Virus record (IMG/VR): IMGVR_UViG_3300046012_000441
Location: 1-32,766 of that record
Origin: a virus
Strand: one strand, 5' to 3'
Length of the DNA stretch: 32,766 bases
Each line of letters begins with the position of its first letter. The first letter of the stretch is position 1. Made by a program: the position numbers and the translations under genes. The notes beneath the pieces were generated by a model that did not search any database, was not told where the DNA came from, and saw only the letters and a program-made list of their open reading frames with translations. Positions 14,589-22,103 of this stretch are shown here, piece after piece.

Positions 14589-15767
14589 GTGGCAAAGCAG
14601 GTTCAAAAGGCACCCGATATCCTCGCGCAGATGACGAAAGTCCTCGGCGACGGTGTGGATGTTGCGAGCCTCCCAGTTTGGGAGGCTGTTGCCGCGAACA
14701 CTCTTCCGCTCCGCAAGCGCGGCTCGATCTACAACAAAGCGCAGATCCAGCAGTCATCCATGTCGGCGCTCGCCGATGCGATCAATGCGGGCGGTGCTCC
14801 ACTGCAGGTCATGCACGACGGCAGCACGCTGCCGATCGGTAAGGCGTTCATGGCACAGGTGGCGGGCTCTGAAGACATGCCCGAGCTTCGTGCACTGTTC
14901 TACGTCGACCCGACGAACGCGGCACATGTCAGCCAGCTCGACAATTCGACGATCGACGAAGTGAGCCTCGGCTTCCTCGCCGCGCACGCGCTCTGCAGCG
15001 AGTGTGGCTGGGACTATTTCGGTGACGATGCGACGATCATGAACTTCTTGGACCGCATGTGCGCCAATGAGCATGCGCTTGGCCAAGACGGTGTGCATCT
15101 GAACCTGTCTGGCCTCGATCGGCTCTACGAGCTGTCGCTCGTCAATACGGGTGCTGTCCAAAACGCCAAAATTCTATCCCGTAGCAAACAAGTGATGGGC
15201 GACGCCGGCACCGTCGGTCAGCGTCTTGCTGCTTCCGGCCTCGATCTCAACGTAGCGATCTGCTGCGCCTCAGCGAAGCTCACCAAAGAACCCGATCCCC
15301 GAGCCCTTGCGGCCAGTTCCCAGGAGAAATCGAATATGCCCGAAATCAACATCACCGAGCTGGTTACCAAGCTCGCGACCGCTGAGGCGGGCGTGCAGCT
15401 GAAGGACGCCAAGGTCACCGAGCTGACCGGTCAGGTGACCGCGCTCACGGCGCAGGTTGCCGAGCTGACCGCGAAGGTCGCGGCGCTCCCGAAGGATACC
15501 GCCGAGGTTCAGACGAAGCTCGATGCGGCGGTCAAGCAGAGCGACGTGGCTCTCGCGTTTCTGCGTGATCAGGCAACCAAGGCCGCGACTGCGGTTGGTG
15601 GTGATGTCTCGAAAATCGCCACGCTCTCGGTCGAGGATCTCAGCAAGATCATCACCGACGCACAGGCGAAGCTCTCCACCCTATTCCCGGCCGGCGGCAA
15701 GAGTGCTTCGGCTACACAGAACGATGCCGACGAGAAGCCTTCTCGTGCGGCCTTCAAGACCGCCTAA
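14589..15767 (+). CDS. Prohead protease with C-terminal scaffold domain, 392 aa
   Basis: The N-terminal part carries TIDEVSLGFLAAHA (about residue 125), resembling the conserved vSiGf segment around the catalytic Ser of S78-type prohead proteases. The C-terminal 140 residues are a Lys/Glu/Ala-rich coiled coil with heptads such as TELTGQVTALTAQVAELTAKVAAL, typical of a scaffold. An in-frame ATG at 15336 has its own ribosome binding site, so scaffold alone is probably made too. The start is uncertain: GTG 14589 is chosen, with TTG 14574 possible. Position before decoration and capsid genes fits the head-maturation role. Confidence 0.78.
   Translation: MAKQVQKAPDILAQMTKVLGDGVDVASLPVWEAVAANTLPLRKRGSIYNKAQIQQSSMSALADAINAGGAPLQVMHDGSTLPIGKAFMAQVAGSEDMPELRALFYVDPTNAAHVSQLDNSTIDEVSLGFLAAHALCSECGWDYFGDDATIMNFLDRMCANEHALGQDGVHLNLSGLDRLYELSLVNTGAVQNAKILSRSKQVMGDAGTVGQRLAASGLDLNVAICCASAKLTKEPDPRALAASSQEKSNMPEINITELVTKLATAEAGVQLKDAKVTELTGQVTALTAQVAELTAKVAALPKDTAEVQTKLDAAVKQSDVALAFLRDQATKAATAVGGDVSKIATLSVEDLSKIITDAQAKLSTLFPAGGKSASATQNDADEKPSRAAFKTA
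15322..15338 (+). promoter_or_regulatory. Internal ribosome binding site and start for scaffold
   Basis: AGGAG at 15322-15326 lies 9 bases before an in-frame ATG at 15336 inside the protease gene, exactly where the protease part ends and the coiled coil begins. Starting here gives a 143-residue protein (MPEINITELVTKLATAE...). Nested scaffold genes in head proteases (as lambda C/Nu3) are well known. Confidence 0.75.
15336..15767 (+). CDS. Nested scaffolding protein, 143 aa
   Basis: This is the in-frame C-terminal product expected from the internal start. It consists of a long heptad-repeat coiled coil (about residues 5-65), a helical middle (LDAAVKQSDVALAFLRDQATKAAT) and a short disordered acidic/basic tail. 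Scaffold proteins shape the prohead and are removed or cleaved during maturation by the protease encoded in the same frame. Separate expression is inferred from the ribosome binding site and from comparison with lambda-type phages, not shown. Confidence 0.65.
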   Translation: MPEINITELVTKLATAEAGVQLKDAKVTELTGQVTALTAQVAELTAKVAALPKDTAEVQTKLDAAVKQSDVALAFLRDQATKAATAVGGDVSKIATLSVEDLSKIITDAQAKLSTLFPAGGKSASATQNDADEKPSRAAFKTA

Positions 15768-15781
15768 AGGAGGACTAACAC

Positions 15782-16201
15782 ATGGCGATTGGCAAGGTTT
15801 CTCTCAACGGGATGGTGGATGAAGATTCCATCTTCACGTTCCTCTGCTCCAGCACGGTCGTAGCCGGTACGGACGAAGGCAAAGCGGTGTCGCAAGACAC
15901 GTCAGCGGCCAACACCGTCAAACTCGCGGCCGACGGTGATCGGATCATGGGCTACATCGATAACATCGAAGTCCGTTCGGTCGAGGGCGTCACGATTGTG
16001 GGCGTCGTAACCAAGTTCATTCGCCGGCTCCCCATGAAGGCGAACGAGACCTTCACGGTCGGTGATACGGCGGTTGGCGGCGGCAGTGGCACTGTGAAAG
16101 TGCTGAAGACCGGCTCACCGGCGGCGTCGGCTCCCGATGCAAATCAAAATCGTGTGCTCGAAGTTCTGACGAGCGGCGATCCTGTTGTCATGCTGCAGTA
16201 A
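15782..16201 (+). CDS. Head decoration protein, 139 aa
   Basis: A small beta-rich protein lies between the protease/scaffold and major capsid genes, the usual place for a decoration or capsid-stabilising protein (lambda D or DUF2190 type). The ribosome binding site AAAGGAGGA is excellent, which fits a product needed in hundreds of copies. The sequence alternates Val/Thr/Ile strands (VEGVTIVGVVTKFI) with Gly-rich turns (GGGSGTVKV). No catalytic motif is seen. The call rests on size, composition and context. Confidence 0.7.
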   Translation: MAIGKVSLNGMVDEDSIFTFLCSSTVVAGTDEGKAVSQDTSAANTVKLAADGDRIMGYIDNIEVRSVEGVTIVGVVTKFIRRLPMKANETFTVGDTAVGGGSGTVKVLKTGSPAASAPDANQNRVLEVLTSGDPVVMLQ

Positions 16202-16215
16202 TCGGAGTACCTGAA

Positions 16216-17376
16216 ATGCAACTCGCCTCTCTCACTGATATCAAGAAGCGGAGTGTCGGCGATGTCGTCGCAGGCCTCCGTAGCGACTCGCCGAACGACT
16301 CGATCAATGCGGGTCTGAAGCTCTGCAGCGACGCGGCCCGGTTTGGCCTCGGGCTGAAGGACTATCTGACCCTCTCGATTAAGAGCGAGGGCGATCTCAA
16401 TGGCTTCGAGCTTGCGCTTGCCGAGCTGCAGCTGCCGTTCCGCAGCGACTTCGCCAGCGGTGTGGTTCTCCAGGCAGCGTCCGAGACGTTCCAGACGTTC
16501 CCGGGCACGCGAGCGATTTTCCCGCCGGTGATCGATGAGATCCTCCGTTGGGCCAATCGTCAGGACCAGTTCGAGCGCATCGACACGATCGTCGGCAACA
16601 GCCGTCCGATGTCGGGCAACGAGCTGATCTCGACCGTCGTCAGCGACGACAGCGGTGAGCGCGACAGCTTCACTGTGGCGGAAGGTACGAACATTCCGGT
16701 GCAGTCGATCCGTGCGACGGAACAAGCTGTGAAGATGTTCAAGCATGGCTCCGCGATCCGCACTACCTACGAGTTCAGCCGTCGTGCATCGCTCGACATG
16801 CTGACCCCGTATGCCGCGCGTATCGCCCGCCAGCTCGAACTGTCGAAGGTTAGTCAGGCGACGAACCTGCTGGTGAACGGCGACGGCATCAACGCCGCCG
16901 CGCCGGTCGTGACCCAGACCAGCTTCAACGCTGCGACCGGTATCACGTCGACGGCGGGTGTGCTCGCTTGGCAGAACCTGCTCAACTGGCTCGTGTCGCG
17001 TGCGAAGATCGGCGTGCCGGTCGACACCGTGGTCGGTAATTGGGACGCGGCCTTCCAGTGGGGCATGCTGTTCTCGGTGAATACCACCAACGCGGCAGGT
17101 GTCACCCCGGCGGCGAACCTCCAGGCGGTCTCAAAAGAGATTGCCAATCTCCGCATCCCGTTCCCGCAGTTCGCGGTTGCGTCCGCGTCGCCGGCCAACA
17201 AACTGATTGGCCTCGTCAAAGGCGAGACGCTCGAAGAGCTGATCGAGAACGGCTCGCAGATCAGCGAGAACGAGCGGGCGATCCGCAACCAGACGATCGT
17301 CTACACGAAGACGGAGAACACCGGCTACCGCCTCGTCTACGGCGACACCCGGTCGATCTACAACTACGGCACCTAA
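16216..17376 (+). CDS. Major capsid protein
   Basis: The 386-residue product has the position, length and composition of an HK97-fold major capsid protein. A helical N-terminal region (about 1-100) is followed by an E-loop-like segment (SDDSGERDSFTVAEGTNIPVQSI, about 140-162), a long spine helix region (SRRASLDMLTPYAARIARQLELSKVSQAT, about 190-218) and a mixed alpha/beta core ending in YGDTRSIYNYGT. Cleavage by the upstream protease is possible but no site can be named. A GGAG ribosome binding site lies before the ATG. A strong terminator follows, so this gene is probably the most heavily transcribed of the head genes. Confidence 0.85.
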   Translation: MQLASLTDIKKRSVGDVVAGLRSDSPNDSINAGLKLCSDAARFGLGLKDYLTLSIKSEGDLNGFELALAELQLPFRSDFASGVVLQAASETFQTFPGTRAIFPPVIDEILRWANRQDQFERIDTIVGNSRPMSGNELISTVVSDDSGERDSFTVAEGTNIPVQSIRATEQAVKMFKHGSAIRTTYEFSRRASLDMLTPYAARIARQLELSKVSQATNLLVNGDGINAAAPVVTQTSFNAATGITSTAGVLAWQNLLNWLVSRAKIGVPVDTVVGNWDAAFQWGMLFSVNTTNAAGVTPAANLQAVSKEIANLRIPFPQFAVASASPANKLIGLVKGETLEELIENGSQISENERAIRNQTIVYTKTENTGYRLVYGDTRSIYNYGT

Positions 17377-17401
17377 CTCTAGGCGTTCGTCACATCGAAG
17401 G

Positions 17402-17437
17402 AAAACCCCGTTCGCTTTGCGGGCGGGGTTTTCTCTT
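17402..17437 (+). terminator. Intrinsic terminator after major capsid gene
   Basis: AAAACCCCG (17402-17410) pairs with CGGGGTTTT (17424-17432), with an extra CGC/GCG pairing inside the loop, then CTCTT. It lies 26 bases beyond the capsid stop codon. Downstream connector genes have no space for an obvious separate promoter, so partial read-through is probable. Confidence 0.85.
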
Positions 17438-17451
17438 AAGAGGAAGTAATC

Positions 17452-17751
17452 ATGGTTGAAAAAGTTCTTGTCGAAACCAAAGGCAACTTCATGCTGATGG
17501 ACGTCATCACGGGTGCTGAGATCGAAGCGCACCGACCTTGTGTGGTCGTACGATCCTCGTTTATCGCTGCACGGAGCGCTATTGGTCAGATCAAAGTGCT
17601 GGCTGAACTGAAGGTGGAAGCAACCGACGCCGAGTTGGTGAAGTACATCAACGAGTCGGAGGGTGACATGGAGCTGGCGATCGAGAGCTTCAAGTCACAG
17701 TTCGAGCTGGGTAATAAACTCACGAGCAAAAAATCCAAGCCTGTGGAGTAA
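17452..17751 (+). CDS. Small head-completion region protein, 99 aa
   Basis: The family is not recognised. The product has a beta-like N-terminal half (KVLVETKGNFMLMDVITGAEIEAHRPCVVVRSSF) and a C-terminal half rich in charged helices (ELVKYINESEGDMELAIESFKSQFE), ending in a Lys-rich tail. It sits first after the capsid terminator and ends 3 bases before the next gene. Position between capsid and connectors suggests a head-tail joining role. The ribosome binding site AAGAGGAAG precedes the ATG. Confidence 0.75.
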   Translation: MVEKVLVETKGNFMLMDVITGAEIEAHRPCVVVRSSFIAARSAIGQIKVLAELKVEATDAELVKYINESEGDMELAIESFKSQFELGNKLTSKKSKPVE

Positions 17752-17754
17752 TCC

Positions 17755-18456
17755 ATGGACGTTTATGCTGGTGAAGACGCATCCCTGATCTTTCAGTTCA
17801 ACGTCGACGACGAGCTGGTCACGCCGTCGACGGCGACCTATACCCTACGTGGTAATAGTGGGTCTGTGATTGCCGGGGATCAGAACATCGCGTCCTTGAG
17901 CACCCAAGCGGTGGTCGAAATCGCCGGCAGCAGCAACACAGCGGCTGATGGCTTGAGTTTCGAGAACCGGTTCGTAGACGTCAAGTTCGTTTACAATAAC
18001 AATACTTACCGAACGAGGCAGAGCTATAGGGTCGTACCGTTCGTCAACATGACGACGGTGCCGGCCGACGTCCGGTTGGCTCTCGGTGTCCTCGACCATG
18101 AACTAGCCGACAGTGACATCGACCTCTACGACGCCTATCTCCGTGTCAAGGACCGCGTCAGTGTGCTTACCACTGCCCTCGCAGCCGGTAATCTGACCAC
18201 CGTGAGTGCCAATAAGGCGATCGCCTACATGGCAGCGATGAACGTGCTGCCAGCGCTCATGCTACGTGTGGCCCAGTCGACTGGTGATGATACCCAGACC
18301 TTTGAGCGGCTGGCGAAGATTGACCTCCAGCAGCTCTCTCAAGACGTCACTGACGCCTATGAGGTCTACGTTTCTCAGATCGATCCAACTTTCGTAGGGG
18401 TCGATATCCCCATCATGACCGTCTCGACGCCGACTGACGCGATCACGGGGCAGTAA
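17755..18456 (+). CDS. Head-tail connector/adaptor, 233 aa
   Basis: Two parts can be seen. The N-terminal half (about 1-100) is beta-rich and Ig-like (AGEDASLIFQFNVDDELVTPSTATYTLRG). The C-terminal half (about 105-215) is helical (ADVRLALGVLDHELADSDIDLYDAYLRVKDRV, then MNVLPALMLRVAQSTGDD), like gp6/gpW-type adaptors that dock under the portal. A beta domain fused to a helical adaptor is a moderately unusual arrangement. Assignment rests on position and secondary-structure impression only. Confidence 0.6.
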   Translation: MDVYAGEDASLIFQFNVDDELVTPSTATYTLRGNSGSVIAGDQNIASLSTQAVVEIAGSSNTAADGLSFENRFVDVKFVYNNNTYRTRQSYRVVPFVNMTTVPADVRLALGVLDHELADSDIDLYDAYLRVKDRVSVLTTALAAGNLTTVSANKAIAYMAAMNVLPALMLRVAQSTGDDTQTFERLAKIDLQQLSQDVTDAYEVYVSQIDPTFVGVDIPIMTVSTPTDAITGQ

Positions 18457-18457
18457 C

Positions 18458-18994
18458 GTGAACCTCAACGACGTCGCCAAAAGTCACATGACCCGGTACC
18501 GGACGGACACGGGTCAGGCTTTCTTTGGTGAAATCACCAAGCTGACGCGCAGTCAGCCACCTGACAATTTTGATTCCCCCCGGCTCATTGTCCGTGTTGG
18601 CGTCAATTGTGCTGTCAATGCCGGGACGATCATGAAGACGATGCTCGGCCGCTACTATCTGCTCGGCCTAAACGACGATGAGGAAACCGGCCGACTGCAG
18701 ACGAAGAGCTTCCGGCTTTTCGAAGTCCCGAACACCCTGACCTGGAAACGCAAGAGCACGGTTGTCGATGCTGTAACCAATCTTGAGAAGGGGACGACGG
18801 ACCTCGATCTCGGCACGATCCGCTGTGCGCTCGAAAAGCCAACCACCATCCGTGAGGAGGGGATTGGCGTACGCGAAGAGACGTGGCGCCTGATCACTAA
18901 CCAGGATGTCCGGATCAATGACGTCATCGACGGCAACAAGCGTGTCCGCTCGGTCTTCCAGCAGCTCGGGGTGGCTTTCGCGGAGCTGGAGTGA
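18458..18994 (+). CDS. Head closure-like protein, 178 aa
   Basis: This gene starts at GTG 18458, one base after the previous stop, with GGGG upstream. It ends in a TGATG overlap with the next gene. The product is mainly beta (PRLIVRVGVNCAVNAGTIMKTMLGRYYLLGLNDDEETGR...LTWKRKSTVVDAV), with a small OB/barrel-like look common in stopper proteins such as HK97 gp7/SPP1 gp16. That likeness is structural guesswork. Gene order makes a head-closure or neck role the best guess. Confidence 0.6.
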   Translation: MNLNDVAKSHMTRYRTDTGQAFFGEITKLTRSQPPDNFDSPRLIVRVGVNCAVNAGTIMKTMLGRYYLLGLNDDEETGRLQTKSFRLFEVPNTLTWKRKSTVVDAVTNLEKGTTDLDLGTIRCALEKPTTIREEGIGVREETWRLITNQDVRINDVIDGNKRVRSVFQQLGVAFAELE

Positions 18995-19758
18995 TGAAAG
19001 TCACTTTTCGTAAGGTAGCAGTTCGCCACGCCCGACAAGCAGCACTGACCGCAGGCCTGTATCCTGATGTGAATTGGGAGCAGACGATCCTGTATGACGA
19101 GACCGGTTTGAAGATAGGCACGGTTGCCAATACGAGCCTCGAATTCGTACAACGCATCATAAGTCCGCAAGTAGACCAGATCATAGGAGATGTTCAGGTT
19201 GCAGCGGCGGGGATTGCGGATCAGCTGGTCGATAAATTCTTCAACATGATCGGCCACATGATGGGGGACGAAGGGACGCCACCTGAATTGTCCGAAATGG
19301 GGATTGCTTGGAAGGCACTCGATCCTCGTTACGCGGCGATGAAAAGGGGGACGGGATTCTTCGTGAACACAGGCAAGCTGCGTCGACAGTTCTATGCCCG
19401 CAGTGGCCTGAAGGTTTTTGGTAAGTCGGAGCTTCTGCCTATTGGCAAGTCGTCGCTAACACCAAATGGGTTGACAGTTGGTACCCGTGTGTATGGAGGT
19501 ATCAAAATGAACTCGTTCGGTCTGAGGGTAATGCCAATTCTTGGTGCATTACCCTCGGGATCCAATTTCGCTGCACGGGAATCTCTTGTCTACGCCCTTG
19601 GTCTCTCGGACGAGGAACGTCGAAAGCTACAGGGTCGGGTGAATTACTTCCGCCCCTTAATCGGACCAGCATTAGCCTATTTCTTTCGAAAGCTTCTCCC
19701 GACTGAGATCGCGAAGGGCTTGCGGAAGAAGGGTTTCACGATCAATTCGGTGAGTTAA
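18994..19758 (+). CDS. Neck/tail-completion protein, 254 aa
   Basis: No family is recognised with confidence. The ATG at 18994 overlaps the previous stop. The protein has an N-terminal basic region (MKVTFRKVAVRHARQAAL), a helical middle (QIIGDVQVAAAGIADQLVDKFFNMIGHMMGD), a central RRQFYARSGLKVFGKSELLPIG part and a basic C-terminus (FRKLLPTEIAKGLRKKGFTI). The place between closure-like and tail-terminator-like genes is where HK97 gp10-type proteins sit, but this one is longer than usual. Confidence 0.6.
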   Translation: MKVTFRKVAVRHARQAALTAGLYPDVNWEQTILYDETGLKIGTVANTSLEFVQRIISPQVDQIIGDVQVAAAGIADQLVDKFFNMIGHMMGDEGTPPELSEMGIAWKALDPRYAAMKRGTGFFVNTGKLRRQFYARSGLKVFGKSELLPIGKSSLTPNGLTVGTRVYGGIKMNSFGLRVMPILGALPSGSNFAARESLVYALGLSDEERRKLQGRVNYFRPLIGPALAYFFRKLLPTEIAKGLRKKGFTINSVS

Positions 19759-20202
19759 ATGAGCGCACATCTTCTCTTCAAGACGTCTATCATCAAAGCA
19801 TGTCAGAGTTGGATCAACGATCTGAAGACCGCTGGCACTATCAGCGATGCCAGCTATTTCAACTTCGACGCGCACTCACAGATCGACAAGCTGGCACAGA
19901 CCGATCTCGTCGGTCATGTCAATCTGCACCATGTTAATGACGGCAAATTCTACTCGGTGGGTGTGTCGATCGTTGTCTCGACTTGGGAAGATCCAAATCT
20001 CTTCCGACACGATGCCATCATTGATTATGTCGCCGATCGACTGAAACCGACGATGCAAATTCCACTCATCGACCCAACCACCGGTGAGGTTAGCGGCTGG
20101 CTGGTGGCTGAAGACGGGACGTCAGTGATGCCGCTCCTGAAGACCGACACGCGGAGCCTTGGTCCGATTATGGTCAGTTTCCAAACGTCGAAGACGGCGT
20201 AA
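19759..20202 (+). CDS. Tail terminator-like protein, 147 aa
   Basis: The gene abuts the previous stop exactly. The product has an N-terminal helix (FKTSIIKACQSWINDLKTAG), then alternating strands (HVNLHHVNDGKFYSVGVSIVVSTW), a second helix and a C-terminal strand pair. This alpha-beta pattern and size match gpU/HK97 gp10-12-class tail terminators, which cap the tube and join it to the head. It is directly before the tail-tube gene apart from the antisense repressor gene, whose end overlaps this gene by 29 bases. Confidence 0.6.
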   Translation: MSAHLLFKTSIIKACQSWINDLKTAGTISDASYFNFDAHSQIDKLAQTDLVGHVNLHHVNDGKFYSVGVSIVVSTWEDPNLFRHDAIIDYVADRLKPTMQIPLIDPTTGEVSGWLVAEDGTSVMPLLKTDTRSLGPIMVSFQTSKTA

Positions 20203-20380
20203 CAGCCCCCATAGTTTGAAGGAGCTTGAGGTCGCTCTCGACAGTCTTGTCGATGGCGTTCTCAAGCATGACCTCAACCTGTTTCGTGAAAGAACGACGG
20301 CTTACGCCGGCCAGCTGCTCGATCTGATCCGAAAGGTACTCGGGGATGCGGATCGTTTTAGCAATCATTTTGACGGGCAT
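20174..20380 (-). CDS. Arc-like ribbon-helix-helix DNA-binding protein, 68 aa
   Basis: The sequence IAKTIRIPEYLSDQIEQLA (residues 6-24) followed by SRRSFTKQVEVMLENAID (27-44) matches the ribbon-helix-helix pattern: a short beta strand for base contacts, helix A, turn, helix B. Such dimers repress by binding palindromes. ATG 20380 has CAGGA upstream. The gene is antisense to all of its neighbours and its 3' end overlaps the tail terminator gene. The palindrome ATTCAATGCTTGAAT (20420-20434) in its upstream region is a natural operator candidate. It may autoregulate or control the tail genes. Confidence 0.8.
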   Translation of the reverse strand: MPVKMIAKTIRIPEYLSDQIEQLAGVSRRSFTKQVEVMLENAIDKTVESDLKLLQTMGAVTPSSTFGN

Positions 20381-20419
20381 TACTGGTTCATCCTGAGTAA
20401 AAAAGACTCATAGCACAGT

Positions 20420-20434
20420 ATTCAATGCTTGAAT
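20420..20434. promoter_or_regulatory. Palindrome ATTCAA-TGC-TTGAAT, candidate operator
   Basis: This perfect 6+6 inverted repeat with a 3-base centre lies 40 bases upstream of the ribbon-helix-helix gene and 46 bases upstream of the tail-tube start, in a 99-base divergent gap. A dimeric repressor bound here could shut both directions. Confidence 0.5.
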
Positions 20435-20479
20435 TACATACAAGGAGAATTTCGGTAACTTCCGCCCAGGAGCGAATAC

Positions 20480-21286
20480 ATGGCCGGCGAAGCAAAAACT
20501 GCATCTTTTAACTTGTCGACGGCCACGGTCATGATCGGCCCGACCGATAAGCTTTGGGACCTTGATCCGAGCACGCACTCGATCGGTCTCGTCAAGAACT
20601 TCTCGGTCACTGCCGCGCCGACCTACACCGAGCTGAACCAGGGCGTGAAGAACGACCTCGTCTACTCGGTGCTGACCGACAATAAGGTCTCGGCCACCTG
20701 CGAGGTCTACGAATACACCTCGAAGAACCTCGCCTATGGCCTGGGCCTGGACGGCTCGACGCTCGACACGATCTCACTGAGCCACAACATCAGTGCCGAC
20801 GTCGTTGGCAACGGTACGATTGCAACGGCGACGATCAATAGTGTGACCGATATCCACACCGACTTCATCGTCGGTAAGTCGCTGATGATCCAGGACATCG
20901 ACAACAAGGATCAGGTCCACATCGCGAAGGTCGTTTCCTCGACCTATGCCACCACCGTTCTTACGGTTGTGTTCGACAAGCCGCTCCCGGACGGCGTCAC
21001 CTACCACAGTGGGTCGCTTATCTCGCCGATCAATTCGATCAACGTCGGTGACAAGAGCGACCAGCCGTTCTTCGCGGCCAAGGTCGTTGGCGTGCTGCCG
21101 CAAGACAGCGAGCCCTGTGTCCTACTCATTCCGAAACTAAGAATAACAAAAGGATTCACGCTCGCGTTCAATAGCTCGCAGTTCGGTAACCTACCTTTTG
21201 AGATGACTCCGTATACCCCGGTCTCAACCGACGATAACTACAGCGAGTTCAAGGGTATGATGGCGAAGATTTACGATCGCACGTAA
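20480..21286 (+). CDS. Major tail tube protein, 268 aa
   Basis: The product is beta-rich throughout, with Thr/Ser/Val alternation and few helices. Its position just upstream of the chaperone pair and tape measure, and the strong terminator directly after it, are typical of the highly expressed tail-tube gene. The middle (about 95-190, NISADVVGNGTIATATINSVTDIHTDFIVGKSL...) looks like an extra beta domain inserted into the tube fold. No sheath gene is adjacent, so the tail is non-contractile. The ribosome binding site CAGGAG precedes the ATG. Confidence 0.8.
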   Translation: MAGEAKTASFNLSTATVMIGPTDKLWDLDPSTHSIGLVKNFSVTAAPTYTELNQGVKNDLVYSVLTDNKVSATCEVYEYTSKNLAYGLGLDGSTLDTISLSHNISADVVGNGTIATATINSVTDIHTDFIVGKSLMIQDIDNKDQVHIAKVVSSTYATTVLTVVFDKPLPDGVTYHSGSLISPINSINVGDKSDQPFFAAKVVGVLPQDSEPCVLLIPKLRITKGFTLAFNSSQFGNLPFEMTPYTPVSTDDNYSEFKGMMAKIYDRT

Positions 21287-21347
21287 GTTGGTCGCGGCAG
21301 CTCTTCAACCGCGTGATTAGTGCCTGAGAGCGTAGCGCGACAACCAG

Positions 21348-21375
21348 CCCCGGAGCATTTTGGCTCCGGGGTTTT
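21348..21375 (+). terminator. Strong intrinsic terminator after tail tube gene
   Basis: CCCCGGAGC (21348-21356) pairs perfectly with GCTCCGGGG (21363-21371) around a 6-base loop and is followed by TTTTATT. This is a textbook rho-independent terminator that closes the tail-tube transcript. Confidence 0.92.
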
Positions 21376-21402
21376 ATTGTGTGTTAGAATTCAAAATATT
21401 GT

Positions 21403-21431
21403 TGAGTAATAGAAGCCTGATCTATTACTCA
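21403..21431 (+). repeat. Hairpin TGAGTAATAG / CTATTACTCA
   Basis: Perfect 10-bp arms (21403-21412, 21422-21431) flank a 9-base loop, immediately before the HNH ribosome binding site and ATG (21438). The word TGAGTAAT is shared with the inverted repeat at 14541-14582. It may limit translation of the endonuclease or be a protein-binding site. Confidence 0.55.
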
Positions 21432-21437
21432 TCAAGG

Positions 21438-22103
21438 ATGTATTCCGCACGAGCTGAAGCAAAGGGAGCGGGGGAGAAGCATTACTTCACTGGAAGGCGC
21501 TGCAAACACGGCCATATAGCAAAGCGGTTTGCCTCAACTGGACAATGCACGGCTTGTCTAGATGGTTACTGTGCCATGTATCGTCAGGACCATGTTGAAG
21601 TCCTTCGTGATAAATGTTCCCGCTGGCGAAAATCAAATCCTGAGAAAAGCCGTCGAAGTAATATCCAATGGAAAATAGAACATCGCGAACGAAGTCGTTC
21701 AACCTCCATGGCGTGGAAGAAAGCCAACCCTGGAAAAGTTGTTGCACAGATTGCCCTACGGAAAGCCCGAAAGATCCAGGCAACACCTTCTTGGGCCGAT
21801 TTGCAACTTATCTCGGACATTTACGATTTCGCAGCCTTTCGATCTCGTCGAGAGGGTATTAAATACCATGTTGATCATGTGCTACCACTAAAGGGCGAAA
21901 ACGTCTGTGGCCTTCACATCGAGAACAACCTTGTGATCTTACCGGCGACTGAAAATATTAGAAAAAGCAATGGCTTAGATCCAATCCTCTTGGTCCATTT
22001 GGAACACGAACAAACGGCCCGGGCTAATCTAGCTATTGAACTGGATCGTCGGACAGCATTAGATACTGGGAGCGAACTTTCAGAGGAACCTCAATGCGCA
22101 TAA
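21438..22103 (+). CDS. HNH homing endonuclease, 221 aa
   Basis: The N-terminus has a zinc-knuckle-like segment, CKHGH (22-26) and CTAC (37-40), as in many phage HNH proteins. The C-terminal part holds the HNH/beta-beta-alpha-metal nuclease: YHVDHVLPL (143-151), then IENNLVILPATENIRKSN (161-178), with Asp146-His147 and the Asn residues as expected catalytic or metal ligands. The middle is basic and helical, suited to DNA binding. It is probably a free-standing homing endonuclease inserted after the tail-tube terminator. It has lower GC than its neighbours. The ATG follows AAGG; the hairpin just before it may restrain expression. Confidence 0.85.
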   Translation: MYSARAEAKGAGEKHYFTGRRCKHGHIAKRFASTGQCTACLDGYCAMYRQDHVEVLRDKCSRWRKSNPEKSRRSNIQWKIEHRERSRSTSMAWKKANPGKVVAQIALRKARKIQATPSWADLQLISDIYDFAAFRSRREGIKYHVDHVLPLKGENVCGLHIENNLVILPATENIRKSNGLDPILLVHLEHEQTARANLAIELDRRTALDTGSELSEEPQCA

